Below are positions 7,823-16,036 of a stretch of 48,327 nt of DNA, piece after piece (positions within the stretch are counted from its first letter, which is position 1; every line of letters begins with the position of its first letter). The stretch is from Candidatus Sumerlaeia bacterium (GTDB lineage: Bacteria; Sumerlaeota; Sumerlaeia; SLMS01; JAHLLQ01), in assembly GCA_019634695.1 (NCBI GenBank), contig JAHCAW010000001.1, forward strand, positions 1 through 48,327, in the 5' to 3' direction. The notes beneath the pieces were generated by a model. It was not told the origin of the DNA, did not search any database, and saw only the letters and a program-made list of their open reading frames with translations. Position numbers and translations under genes: made by a program.

Positions 7823-10800
7823 TCAGGCGCCGCTGGGTTCCGGGAGTGATCCCGGGTCGAGGCGTGTGCGGGCGGCGGGTTGGGGGTTGGCTTCGGTTTC
7901 TTCTTCGTCTTCGTCGTCGGGGATGATGGCGATGTCGCGGGTGCCGGTGTTGTCGTCGTCGCCGCCGCCGGTCAGTTCGAGGCGCTTGCGATGCAGCCAG
8001 GCGCCGAACTGCAGGAAGAGGCTGAGCAGGCTGGGGATGAAGGTGAGCGTGAAGAGGGCGGAGAAGGCGAGGCCGAAGAGGACGACGGTGCCGAGGCCGC
8101 GGTAGAGTTCCGTGCCGCTGCCGGGCAGGAAGACGAGCGGCGAGAGGCCGAACGTCGTCGTTGTGGCCGACATCGCGATCGGGCGGATGCGCGTGCGCGT
8201 GCTCTCGATCACGGCCTCGACGGGCTTCATCCCGCCGTGGCGCATGTTCTGCAGCGACTGCTCGACGATCAGGATCGGGTTGTTGACGACCGTGCCGACG
8301 AGCACGACGAAGCCGAGCATCGTGAGCACGTCGAGCGGCTGGGCGATGTTGACGATGCCAAACCAGCCGAAGTAGTCGCCGCCGTGGTTCATCAGGTGCA
8401 GGCCGAGCAGGCCGCCGGAGACGCCGAGCGGCAGGCTGGTCATGATGAGCAGCGGGTAGCCCCAGTGCGAGAAGAGGGCGACCATGAGCAGGTACGCGAT
8501 GGCGATGGCGAGGAGGAAGTTGCCGCTCAGGGCCTCGCGCGTGGCCTTCAGCTTGTCGCTGGCGCCGGCGATGCGGATGTCGACGGTGGAGGGAATCTGG
8601 CCCTCGGCGCGCATGGCGGGAATGATGGTGCGCTCGATCTGTTCGACGGCGCGCTCGAGCGCGAGCGACGGCGGCGGCACGACCGACAGCGTCACGGCGC
8701 GACTGCGGTCCACGCGCCGGATCGTTTCCGCGTTCACCGTCTCGACGATGCGCGCGATGCTGCGCAGCGGCACCGTGCCGCCCTGCGGCGTGTGGAACAG
8801 CAGGTTTTCCAGGTCCTGCGTGCGCGTCACCGTGCCCGCCGTGCTGTAGGCGTACAGGTCGACCTTCTCGTCCTCGAGGAAGAACTCGTCGACGTAGGCG
8901 CCGTCGGTCATGGCCCAGATGACGTAGCCGAGGTTGGCGGCGTTGACGCCGAGGTCGGCGGCGCGTTCCCAGTCGGGTCGGACTTCGAGCAGGGGTTGGC
9001 CGAGGACGAGGCCGGGCTGCGGGCGCGCCTGTGCGCCCTCCATGTCGCGGTTGATGCGGCCGAAGGCGGTGAGCGCCGTCTGGTAGATGTCGGCCAGGTT
9101 CTGGCCCCGGATGTCGAGGTCGATCCCGCGGCTGCCGCTCAGGCCCTGGCTGAAGATGGAGCGTCGCTGGGCGAAGCCGATCATGCCGGGGTGCGAGCGC
9201 AACTCGGCCATCAGCGGACCGGTGAGCGCGTCGAGGTCGCGGCCCTCGACGGTCTTGGTGACGACGAAGACGTTCTGTGTCGTGGCGACGAAGAAGAAGT
9301 CCTCGATGGGGGGCACGTCGGTGCGGCCGGCCGCGAAGTCGGCGCGGTTGGCGCGCACGTGCGGAATGAAGCGCGCCTCGACGTCCTGGCCGATGCGGGT
9401 CATCTCGTCGATGTTGTAGCCCGGCGGGGGCAGCATGACGGCGAAGAGCAGGTTCTGCCGGCCGTCGGGCAGGTACTCGGTTGGCGGCATGAGGAAGAAG
9501 GTCATCGCGAGCGCGCCGGAGGCCATGGCGAACACGAGCACGACGCGTCGCAGGACGCCGCCCATCAGCCAGCGCACGGCGAACATGAGCGTGTCGGCGG
9601 CGCGCTGGGCCAGCGGCACGAGCCCGAAGAGGTCGTGGAAGCGCCGGCCGAGCGCGGATTCGTGCGCGCGCCCCGCGTTGCCCATCAGGCGTGCGCCCGC
9701 CGACGGGATCACCGTGATCGCCACCAGCATCGAGCACATGATTGCGGCCGAGATCGCGATCGCGATGTCGGCGAAGAGCTGGCCCGCCTCCTCCTGCACG
9801 AAGACGATCGGCAGGAAGACGAACGCGGTGGTCAGCGTCGAGGCCAGCACGGCGCCCCACACCTCGCGCACGCCGTCATAGGCGGCCTGGAACGTCGGCT
9901 TGCGCAGGGCCGTGCGGTGGCGATAGATATTCTCCAGCACGACGATGCTGTTGTCCACCGTCATGCCGATGGCGAACGCGACGCCGGCCAGCGAGATCAC
10001 GTTGATCGTGCGCCCGGCCAGCGTCAGCCCGAGGAACGCCGCGATCGTGCAGATCGGCACCGCCAGCGCCCCGATCAGCGTCGTCGGCCCCGAGCGCAGG
10101 AACAGCAGCAGGCACAGCGTCACCAGGATGCCGCCCAGAATCAGGTTCTGCCGCACGAGCGCCACCGCCTCGCGGATGTAGATCGTGTCGTCGGACACCT
10201 GGGTCAGGTACATGCCGGCGCTGTGGAGCACGTCCTGGTTGAGGCGCTCGACGGCGAGCTTCACCTCGTCCATGACCTCGATGATGTTCGTGCCCGCCTG
10301 GCGGCGGACGTTCATGGCAAGGGCCAGCTCGCCATTGTGGCGCACCTGGGCGCGGGCCTCGGCGCGACCCATCTCGACGGTGCCGACGTCGCGCAGGTAG
10401 ACGTTCGTGCCGTCGCGGCGCGCGATCGGCAGGGCCTCGACCTCGCGCAGCGACGCGAAGCGGCCCACCGTTCGGATCAGATAGCGGCGTTTGCCCTCGT
10501 CGAAGTCGCCGCCGGAGATGTCGCGATTGCGCGCGCGGAACGCGGCGCGCAGCTCGTCGACCGTGATGCCGCGCTCGGCCATCTTTGCCGGATCGATCGC
10601 CACGCGCACCTGCCGCGCCGCGCCGCCGAAAATCTGGCTCTGCGAGACACCGGGCGTGCGCTCGAGTTCCACCTGCACGGTGTCCTCGAGAAAGTCCTGC
10701 ATGGCGATGATGTCGAGGTTGAGCGGATTGCCGGGCAGCGTGCGGACGCTGAACCAGGCGATCGGCTGGTCCGACGCCGAGCTGGTGACGATGCGTGGCT

Positions 10801-11164
10801 GGTCCACATTCTCGGGATACGAGGGCACCTGCGACAGCGCGTTGTTGGCGCGCACGAGGATCTCCTCGATGTTCGTGCCGGTGCGGAACTCGAGGTCGAT
10901 CTCGGCCCGTCCCGTCGAGATCGTCGCCGTCATCTTGTCAAGGTTGGGGATGCCCTTGAGGTACTTCTCCTGCTCAATGACGATTTCCTTCTCGATGTCC
11001 TGCGGCGTGGCGCCCGGCCAGAAGGTTTGCACCGAGACCGTCGTCGTCGACAGGTCCGGTGTCATCTGCACGGGCACGCGCAGCAGCGACAGCACGCCGA
11101 AGATGCAAACGATGAGAACGACGACGGCGACGCCGACGCCGTGACGCAGGGCCAGCTTGATCAC
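7823..11164 (-). CDS. RND-family efflux transporter permease (AcrB-like)
   Basis: 1113 aa, close to the usual RND pump length. The N-terminus carries the first membrane helix (VAVVVLIVCIFGVLSLLRV) followed by the typical porter entry (PDLSTTTVSVQTFWPGA). The proton-relay helix reads GVAFAIGMTVDNSIVVLEN near residue 402, with the V-D-N motif of HAE-type pumps. A second block of helices appears near 880-1060, ending with an Arg/Asp/Glu-rich cytoplasmic tail. It starts at GTG 11164, overlapping the adaptor stop codon by four bases (GTGA), so translation is coupled. It would sit in the inner membrane and drive drug, lipid or metabolite export with the adaptor. No outer-membrane TolC-type gene is adjacent. 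The gene converges on the beta-helix gene with 17 bases between stops. Confidence 0.93.
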   Translation of the reverse strand: MIKLALRHGVGVAVVVLIVCIFGVLSLLRVPVQMTPDLSTTTVSVQTFWPGATPQDIEKEIVIEQEKYLKGIPNLDKMTATISTGRAEIDLEFRTGTNIEEILVRANNALSQVPSYPENVDQPRIVTSSASDQPIAWFSVRTLPGNPLNLDIIAMQDFLEDTVQVELERTPGVSQSQIFGGAARQVRVAIDPAKMAERGITVDELRAAFRARNRDISGGDFDEGKRRYLIRTVGRFASLREVEALPIARRDGTNVYLRDVGTVEMGRAEARAQVRHNGELALAMNVRRQAGTNIIEVMDEVKLAVERLNQDVLHSAGMYLTQVSDDTIYIREAVALVRQNLILGGILVTLCLLLFLRSGPTTLIGALAVPICTIAAFLGLTLAGRTINVISLAGVAFAIGMTVDNSIVVLENIYRHRTALRKPTFQAAYDGVREVWGAVLASTLTTAFVFLPIVFVQEEAGQLFADIAIAISAAIMCSMLVAITVIPSAGARLMGNAGRAHESALGRRFHDLFGLVPLAQRAADTLMFAVRWLMGGVLRRVVLVFAMASGALAMTFFLMPPTEYLPDGRQNLLFAVMLPPPGYNIDEMTRIGQDVEARFIPHVRANRADFAAGRTDVPPIEDFFFVATTQNVFVVTKTVEGRDLDALTGPLMAELRSHPGMIGFAQRRSIFSQGLSGSRGIDLDIRGQNLADIYQTALTAFGRINRDMEGAQARPQPGLVLGQPLLEVRPDWERAADLGVNAANLGYVIWAMTDGAYVDEFFLEDEKVDLYAYSTAGTVTRTQDLENLLFHTPQGGTVPLRSIARIVETVNAETIRRVDRSRAVTLSVVPPPSLALERAVEQIERTIIPAMRAEGQIPSTVDIRIAGASDKLKATREALSGNFLLAIAIAYLLMVALFSHWGYPLLIMTSLPLGVSGGLLGLHLMNHGGDYFGWFGIVNIAQPLDVLTMLGFVVLVGTVVNNPILIVEQSLQNMRHGGMKPVEAVIESTRTRIRPIAMSATTTTFGLSPLVFLPGSGTELYRGLGTVVLFGLAFSALFTLTFIPSLLSLFLQFGAWLHRKRLELTGGGDDDNTGTRDIAIIPDDEDEEETEANPQPAARTRLDPGSLPEPSGA

Positions 11165-12477
11165 GAGCCGGGACCTCCCGCCTGCGCGACCGGCTCACCG
11201 CCATCGCGCCGCACCTCGATGTTCTGCCCGGGGAACAACGTCTCGTTGCCGCGCACCACCACCAGGTCGCCCTCGGCCAGGTTGCCCTGCACCAGCTCGA
11301 CCTTGTCGCGGAACGACCGCCCCGTGCGCACACGTTCGGAGAAGGCCTGCTGGCCCTCGGCTGTCTGGCGCACCACCCAGACCGCCTCGCTGCGGTCCGG
11401 CGCCAGCACCACCGCGTCCTTGGGCAGCAGCAGCGACGTCGGCGCGCCGGGTTCGTGCAGCTCGAACGTCGCGCGCGCCATCATGCCGGGCGCGAAACGA
11501 TAGCCGTCGTTCTCGAACTCGAAGCGCACCGGGAAGGTCCGCGCCGCTTGGCTGGCCAGCGGAATGCGCTGCGACACCGGGATGGAGCGGGCAACGCCGG
11601 GCAGCGCATCGAAGGTCAACTCGGCCGGCGTGCCCGGCGCCACGAAGCGCCAGTACGTCTCGGGCAGGGCCACCTCGACGCGCAACACGCCCAGCTCGGC
11701 CAGCGAGAAGAGCGGCTCGCCGGGCCGAATCCACTGCCCCTGCTCGGTGTGCTTGACGCCGATCACGCTGTCGAAGGGCGCGCGCACGACATGCCGCTCG
11801 AGTTCCTCCTCGAGCTGCGCCACGCGCGCCTCGTTGGCTTCCCATTCGCCGCGGGCGGCAGCGATGGCCTCGACGCGCGGCCCCGCCTCGGCGCGCTCGA
11901 ACACCGCGCGCCGACGCATCAGCACCGCGCCGGCTCGCTGCTTCTCCGCCGAGGCGCGATCGAACTCGGCCTGCGACACCGTCCGCGACTCGAACAGACT
12001 GCGCACGCGCGCCTCTTCGGCCTCGGCCAGCGCCAGCAGCGCCTCGGCCTCGACGACGTCGGCCTGCGCCTGCGCGATGTCCTCGGGGCGCGTGCCGTTG
12101 ACCAGTTCGTCGAGCGCCGCGCGCTTGTCCCGCGCCTGCGCCCGCGCCTGCTCCAGAAGCAACTCCGTCGGCCGACCCCGCAACCGCGCCAGCGCCTGAC
12201 CGGCCGCCACCACGTCGCCCTCGTCCGCCAGCATCTCCTCGACGCGGGCCGAGACCTCCGCCGACAGATGCGCCACACGCCGCGGCTGCACCGAACCCGA
12301 CAGCCGGACCTCGTCGAACACTTCGCCGCGTTCGACGGGCGCCACGTCGATCGGCGCGCGCGCCCCGAACGGAGGCTGCGCCAGCAGCGATGCGTGTGCG
12401 ACAACGAACAGGGCAACCGAGACACAGGTAGCCAGACGCACCGCTTGAGTGCGTAAGGGTTTTCTCAATGGGGACAT
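11161..12477 (-). CDS. RND efflux periplasmic adaptor (membrane fusion protein)
   Basis: 438 aa from the ATG at 12477; a TTG at 12537 is also in frame, but the signal peptide (LATCVSVALFVVAHASLLA) favours the internal start. Domain order is typical of HlyD/AcrA adaptors: a first lipoyl half (VSARVEEMLADEGDVVAAG), a long Ala/Glu/Arg coiled-coil hairpin (about 115-220), a second lipoyl half (VVRAPFDSVIGV), then beta-barrel and membrane-proximal parts. It links the RND pump to an outer-membrane channel. It is first in a two-gene operon and overlaps the pump gene by four bases. The region upstream (12478-12709) is shared with the divergent yqeK gene and probably holds both promoters. Confidence 0.92.
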   Translation of the reverse strand: MSPLRKPLRTQAVRLATCVSVALFVVAHASLLAQPPFGARAPIDVAPVERGEVFDEVRLSGSVQPRRVAHLSAEVSARVEEMLADEGDVVAAGQALARLRGRPTELLLEQARAQARDKRAALDELVNGTRPEDIAQAQADVVEAEALLALAEAEEARVRSLFESRTVSQAEFDRASAEKQRAGAVLMRRRAVFERAEAGPRVEAIAAARGEWEANEARVAQLEEELERHVVRAPFDSVIGVKHTEQGQWIRPGEPLFSLAELGVLRVEVALPETYWRFVAPGTPAELTFDALPGVARSIPVSQRIPLASQAARTFPVRFEFENDGYRFAPGMMARATFELHEPGAPTSLLLPKDAVVLAPDRSEAVWVVRQTAEGQQAFSERVRTGRSFRDKVELVQGNLAEGDLVVVRGNETLFPGQNIEVRRDGGEPVAQAGGPGS

Positions 12478-12709
12478 GAATAAGGAAGCCTGACGGGGTT
12501 CAAGTTGGCGGGCACTGGCCTGACGCCCACGAAGCAAGGGCGAAACTTCGGAGCATTAACAATGCCAGCCCGCGGATGTTTCTCCCCGCCGCCAGACGCG
12601 GTCACTCGGACCCGCCGAATCGGCATTGGCGCCAGAAAACCGTTGCACGACGCCCGCCCCGGTCGCACGGTCCAGAAGCGAAACGAATCCCCCGATACCC
12701 GGGTTACGA

Positions 12710-13315
12710 GTGCCAGAGACCATCACCGACCCCCATCTGCTTGCCGCGATCCGTCAGGAGTTGCTGGCCCGGACTCCGCCGTCGCGGGTGCCGCACGTGA
12801 TGGGCGTGGAGGGCATGGCGGTGGTGCTGGCGCGGCATTGGGGGGTGGAGGTCGAGCGGGCGCTGCTGGCGGCGCTGCTGCACGATCTGGCCAAGGCGCT
12901 GCCGCCCGAGGAGCAGCGCGCGCGGCTGGCCGCGTGCACGGTGATTCCGGCGACGCCCGAGGACTGGGAGTGCGCGCCCGTCTGGCACGGCCTACTGGCC
13001 GCCCAGGAGGCGCACGACGTCTATGGCGTGACGGACCGCGATGTGCTGGAGGCAGTGGCCTGGCACTCGACCGGTGCGCCGGACCTTGCCGACGTCGGCC
13101 TCGTGCTCTACGTGGCCGACTTCCTGGAACCCAGCCGCAACTGGCCCGGAGCGCCCGAGCACCGGCGCCGGCTGCAAGCCCTGCCCCTGCCGGCCGCGGC
13201 GCTGGAGGTCGCGCGCCACAAGCTCCAGAACCTGAAGACCAAGGGCCGCGTCGCCCACCCGCGCACCCGCGCGCTGCGGCGCTGGCTCGAATCCCGACTC
13301 GAGAAAGGCGGCTGA
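12710..13315 (+). CDS. yqeK: YqeK-family HD hydrolase (Ap4A hydrolase)
   Basis: About 201 aa from a GTG at 12710; an ATG at 12626 would add 28 unlikely residues (Arg/Pro-rich, no homology I recognise), and neither start has a clear Shine-Dalgarno. The HD metal-binding set is visible: RVPHVMGVEGMAVVLARHW, then LLAALLHDLAKALP, and further His in AWHSTGAPDLADVGLVLYVAD. YqeK proteins hydrolyse symmetric diadenosine tetraphosphate in the cytoplasm. The gene is immediately followed by rsfS, the usual partner in many bacteria, but nadD, which often precedes the pair, is absent here. Confidence 0.85.
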   Translation: MPETITDPHLLAAIRQELLARTPPSRVPHVMGVEGMAVVLARHWGVEVERALLAALLHDLAKALPPEEQRARLAACTVIPATPEDWECAPVWHGLLAAQEAHDVYGVTDRDVLEAVAWHSTGAPDLADVGLVLYVADFLEPSRNWPGAPEHRRRLQALPLPAAALEVARHKLQNLKTKGRVAHPRTRALRRWLESRLEKGG

Positions 13316-13320
13316 CATCC

Positions 13321-13698
13321 GTGCTCGATTCCAATGAGAAAGCCTGCCAGGCCGCACGCCTTGCGGACGACAAGAAGGCCGAGGACATCGTCGTGCTCGA
13401 CGTGGCCGACAACTGCACCTTCTGCGACGCCTTCGTGGTCTGCACGGGCTCGACGCGCCTGCAACTGCGCGCCATCGCCACCGGCATCCTCGAGGGCCTG
13501 CGCGTCGAGGGTGGCAAACCGGCCATCGACGGCGAGCGCAACGCCAACTGGGTCGTGCTCGACTACGGCGACGTGGTCGTCCACGTCATGAGCGCCGAGG
13601 CCCGGGCGTTCTACCGGCTCGAGGACCTTTGGGGCGACGGCCGGACGCTCGACTGGCAGGACACCGGCGCGGCCTCGGCCTCCGGCACCACCGGCTGA
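13321..13698 (+). CDS. rsfS: Ribosome silencing factor RsfS (Iojap/DUF143)
   Basis: 125 aa from GTG 13321, five bases after the yqeK stop, with aaagg about 12 bases upstream inside yqeK. The core family pattern is present: LDVADNCTFCDAFVVCTGST, then IATGILEGLRVEG and WVVLDYGDVVVHVMSAEAR followed by FYRLEDLWGD. RsfS binds ribosomal protein L14 on the large subunit and blocks subunit joining when nutrients fall. The 125-aa length is normal, with a short Ala/Ser/Thr tail. The terminator-like hairpin starts within the last codons. Confidence 0.93.
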   Translation: MLDSNEKACQAARLADDKKAEDIVVLDVADNCTFCDAFVVCTGSTRLQLRAIATGILEGLRVEGGKPAIDGERNANWVVLDYGDVVVHVMSAEARAFYRLEDLWGDGRTLDWQDTGAASASGTTG

Positions 13699-13718
13699 AC
13701 CGACCCGCCGCCGGTTTT
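13690..13718 (+). terminator. Rho-independent terminator after rsfS
   Basis: accggc (13690-13695) pairs with gccggt (13710-13715) across a 14-base loop that includes the rsfS stop codon, and the stem runs straight into tttt and ctctt. The stem plus T-rich tail is the classical arrangement. Confidence 0.6.
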
Positions 13719-13760
13719 CTCTTGAGCCCGCGCCCGCCGCGGTGCTCCCGTGACCGCCCG

Positions 13761-13781
13761 GCCAGCTTCCCGGAAGCTGGC
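13761..13781. other. Perfect 9-bp hairpin in rsfS-carD spacer
   Basis: gccagcttc (13761-13769) and gaagctggc (13773-13781) pair perfectly over a CCG loop. It lies about 45 bases after the rsfS terminator and about 225 bases before the CarD-like gene, followed by a T-rich patch (gttgtctttt). It may be a second terminator, an operator or a leader stem. The rest of the 13699-14005 spacer (307 bp) shows no gene. Confidence 0.45.
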
Positions 13782-14005
13782 ATGGGGGCGTGTTGTCTTT
13801 TCACACCGGGAGATTGGCAGACAGGGCCGCTTCCGGGCCCGCCTTCCCAGGCCCCAGACCCGGAAACGCGCCGACACGGACAAGAGCACCGGGCCCGACG
13901 ACGGCACCGCCGAGCGCCCCGGGCCGCATCACGGCAGCCCGCCCCGGCAAGACCCGCAACGGCCGCCGACCGCACCCGTGCATCCCACCCGAAGGGGTCG
14001 TCATC

Positions 14006-14722
14006 ATGATGAAATTCAAGAAGGGCGAGACGGTCGTCGAGCCCAGCATCGGCATCTGCACCGTGGTGGGCATGAAGATGATGCGCGTCGATGGCGCCGA
14101 CCGCGTCATGTACATCTTCGAAGCGCAGAACGCCAACGTCTACGTGCCGGCCGACCAGCTCGAGAAGCGCGGCATCCGGCGCCCCATGACCCGCGACGAG
14201 ATCAAGCGCGTCCTCGCCAGCCTCAAGCAGCCCGCCGCCCCCAACCGCAGCGATGCCCGGCTCCAGTACGTCAACTACCGCGAGATCATGAAGTCCGGCG
14301 ACCCCGCCAAGATCACCCGCCTGCTGCGCGACCTCTACATCCTCGACCAGTCCGACGACCTGAAGGGCAAAGAAAAGGAGATCATGGAGCAGGCCAAGAA
14401 GTTCCTCTGCGACGAAATCTCCTTCGTGCGCGAGACCAGCAAGACCCAGGTCATGGAGACCATCAACGAGGCCCTGCGCCAGATGTACAAGAAGAAGATG
14501 GCCAAGGACAAGGAGCGCGCCAAGAAGTCCGGCGTCGGCCTGTCCATGGAGGTCCTCGGCTACGAGGACGACGAGGACGTCTTCGACGACGAGGACGAGC
14601 CCAAGGCAGTCGTCGCCGCCGCCGGATTCGACGACGAGGACGAGGACGCCGACGAGACCAAGGCCCTCGCCGAGGAATTCGCCGAGGACGACGAAGAGTA
14701 CTTCGAAGACAAGGAAGACTGA
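14006..14722 (+). CDS. CarD-like transcriptional regulator with acidic tail
   Basis: 238 aa from ATG 14006 (gaagggg at 13991-13997, eight bases upstream). Residues about 1-60 form the CarD/TRCF RNA polymerase interaction domain (FKKGETVVEPSIGICTVVGM, then MYIFEAQNANVYVPADQLEK). A helical DNA-interacting region follows (RRPMTRDEIKRVLASLKQ to about 170), with a Lys-rich helix MYKKKMAKDKERAKKS. Family members bind the RNA polymerase beta subunit and stabilise open promoter complexes. Unlike typical family members of about 160 residues, this one ends in a strongly acidic Asp/Glu tail (about 187-238, e.g. DDEDEDADE). mfd, whose product carries the same interaction domain, lies 1.3 kb downstream on the other strand. 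Confidence 0.88.
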   Translation: MMKFKKGETVVEPSIGICTVVGMKMMRVDGADRVMYIFEAQNANVYVPADQLEKRGIRRPMTRDEIKRVLASLKQPAAPNRSDARLQYVNYREIMKSGDPAKITRLLRDLYILDQSDDLKGKEKEIMEQAKKFLCDEISFVRETSKTQVMETINEALRQMYKKKMAKDKERAKKSGVGLSMEVLGYEDDEDVFDDEDEPKAVVAAAGFDDEDEDADETKALAEEFAEDDEEYFEDKED

Positions 14723-14766
14723 CCCGCCGCCGACCCGACACCGCGGCATCCGGGAGACGCCTCCGC

Positions 14767-15633
14767 GTGAAGATTCTCGTCGTCGACGACCATGCGGCCG
14801 TCTGTCGCTTCCTCGCGCGCGTCGCCCGTCAGGAGGGCCATGAGGTCCTGGAGGCCGCCGACGGCGAGGCCGGTTGGCGCCTCGTCCGCGAGCAGCGCCC
14901 CCACCTCGTGCTCTGCGACCAGATGATGCCCGGCATGACCGGGCTCGACCTGCTCGGCCGCATCCGCCAGGAAGGCCTCCAGACCCACTTCGTCCTGCTG
15001 ACCGGTCAGGGCTCCGAGGAACTCGCCGCCAAGGCCCTGCGCCTCGGCGCCGTCAACTACCTCAACAAGCCCGTCGAGCTGCTCGACGTCCGGCGCCTGC
15101 TCAAGCGTTGCGAGTCCCAAGTGGCCGAGCGCGCCCAGCAGAGCCGCGTCCACGACCTGTTGCGCCGCCTCGAGATCGTCCTCGAAGCAGACAACCGCCT
15201 CGAGATGGTGCCCGCCATCGCCCAGTTCCTCGCCGTCCAGTGCATCGGGCGCCTCGAGCCTTCCGTCCTCGCCTCCCTGCGCCACGCCCTCCAGGAAATG
15301 CTCGCCGACGCCATCGAGCGCGGCAACCTCGGCATCACTCCCGCCGAGAAGGTCGCCGCCCTCGAACGGGGTCTCGCCAACCTGCACCGGCTCCACGACA
15401 CCCGGCTCGCCGAACCCGCACGCGCCGGCCTGCGCGTCCGCATCACCTTTCGCCTCGACGGCGACCGCGCCGAATGGCTCATCGAAAGCTGTGGTGCGAC
15501 CCCCGAGGTTGCACCCGCCCCCGTGCCGCTCGGTGGCACCGGATTCGCCGAGGCGCGTCACGTCTTCGACAGCGTCGAACCGTTGGCCTCCGGCCACGGC
15601 CTGCGCGCCCTCATGAGGATGCCCCCACGATGA
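14767..15633 (+). CDS. Response regulator fused to degenerate RsbW-like ATPase domain
   Basis: 288 aa from GTG 14767. Residues 1-120 are a complete receiver domain: acidic pair in LVVDDH, phospho-acceptor Asp in LVLCDQMMPGMTG near 51, Thr in VLLTGQG, and Lys in YLNKPVEL near 103. After a helical linker, residues about 175-285 follow the HATPase_c_2 layout of RsbW-type anti-sigma kinases: N-box-like LQEMLADAIERGNLGI, the strand region RVRITFRLDG, and GHGLRALM where GRGL is usual. The usual catalytic N-box Asn is Asp, and the D-x-G-x-G-F box is unrecognisable, so ATP hydrolysis is doubtful. It overlaps the rlpA-like start by four bases (ATGA) and follows the CarD-like gene by 44 bases. No sensor kinase is adjacent. 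Confidence 0.85.
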   Translation: MKILVVDDHAAVCRFLARVARQEGHEVLEAADGEAGWRLVREQRPHLVLCDQMMPGMTGLDLLGRIRQEGLQTHFVLLTGQGSEELAAKALRLGAVNYLNKPVELLDVRRLLKRCESQVAERAQQSRVHDLLRRLEIVLEADNRLEMVPAIAQFLAVQCIGRLEPSVLASLRHALQEMLADAIERGNLGITPAEKVAALERGLANLHRLHDTRLAEPARAGLRVRITFRLDGDRAEWLIESCGATPEVAPAPVPLGGTGFAEARHVFDSVEPLASGHGLRALMRMPPR

Positions 15634-16025
15634 TTGCTCCTGCTTCGCGCCCGCTGGTTCAACCGCTCGCCCGCATGCTGTTCGTGCTCGGCCTCGCGTT
15701 CGCCTGCGTGGCGTGCGCGGCCACGTCGCGCGACGCCGGCTCCACCGGCGAGGCCTCGTGGTACGGCGCCGCCTTCGCGGGTCGCCCCACCGCCAGCGGC
15801 GAGCCCTACAATCCCAAGGCCCTGACCGCCGCGCACCAGACACTGCCCTTCGGCACCCGCGTCCGCGTCACCAATCTCGACAACGACAAGTCCGTCGTCG
15901 TGCGCATCAACGACCGCTTCCCCGGCACGAAGGGGCGCATCATCGACCTGTCCGAGACGGCCTTCGCCTCGATCGCCCCGACCTCGCAAGGCATCGCCCG
16001 CGTTCGCGTGCAAGTGCTCGACTGA
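15630..16025 (+). CDS. rlpA: RlpA-like septal-ring protein, probable lipoprotein
   Basis: 131 aa. The ATG at 15630 overlaps the previous stop codon (ATGA), so it is translationally coupled to the response regulator. The N-terminus is a lipoprotein-type signal (MLFVLGLAFACVACAATS); the lipidated Cys could be either of two. The mature part is a double-psi beta-barrel: GEASWYGAAFAGRPTASGE, ALTAAHQTLPFGTRVRVTN with the conserved His, VVVRINDRFPG with the conserved Asp, and IIDLSETAFASI. RlpA proteins act at the peptidoglycan as lytic transglycosylases or binders. There is no C-terminal SPOR domain, which is common in short members. It converges with mfd, with 11 bases between stops. Confidence 0.9.
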   Translation: MIAPASRPLVQPLARMLFVLGLAFACVACAATSRDAGSTGEASWYGAAFAGRPTASGEPYNPKALTAAHQTLPFGTRVRVTNLDNDKSVVVRINDRFPGTKGRIIDLSETAFASIAPTSQGIARVRVQVLD

Positions 16026-16036
16026 TCGCCGCGCCG

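Noticed and set aside
6456..9860. 1134-aa minus-strand open frame
   Set aside because: Its Arg/Pro/Ala/His-rich translation is the antisense or frame-shifted shadow of the beta-helix and RND genes, which have clear domains in their own frames.
7880..11503. 1207-aa plus-strand open frame over the RND gene
   Set aside because: Asp/Ala/Val/Glu/His-rich composition with no domains. It mirrors the RND and adaptor genes and is a high-G+C antisense artefact.
12505..13698. Single 397-aa frame covering the yqeK and rsfS region
   Set aside because: Only its last 125 codons are coding (rsfS). The upstream part is out of frame with the better supported yqeK.
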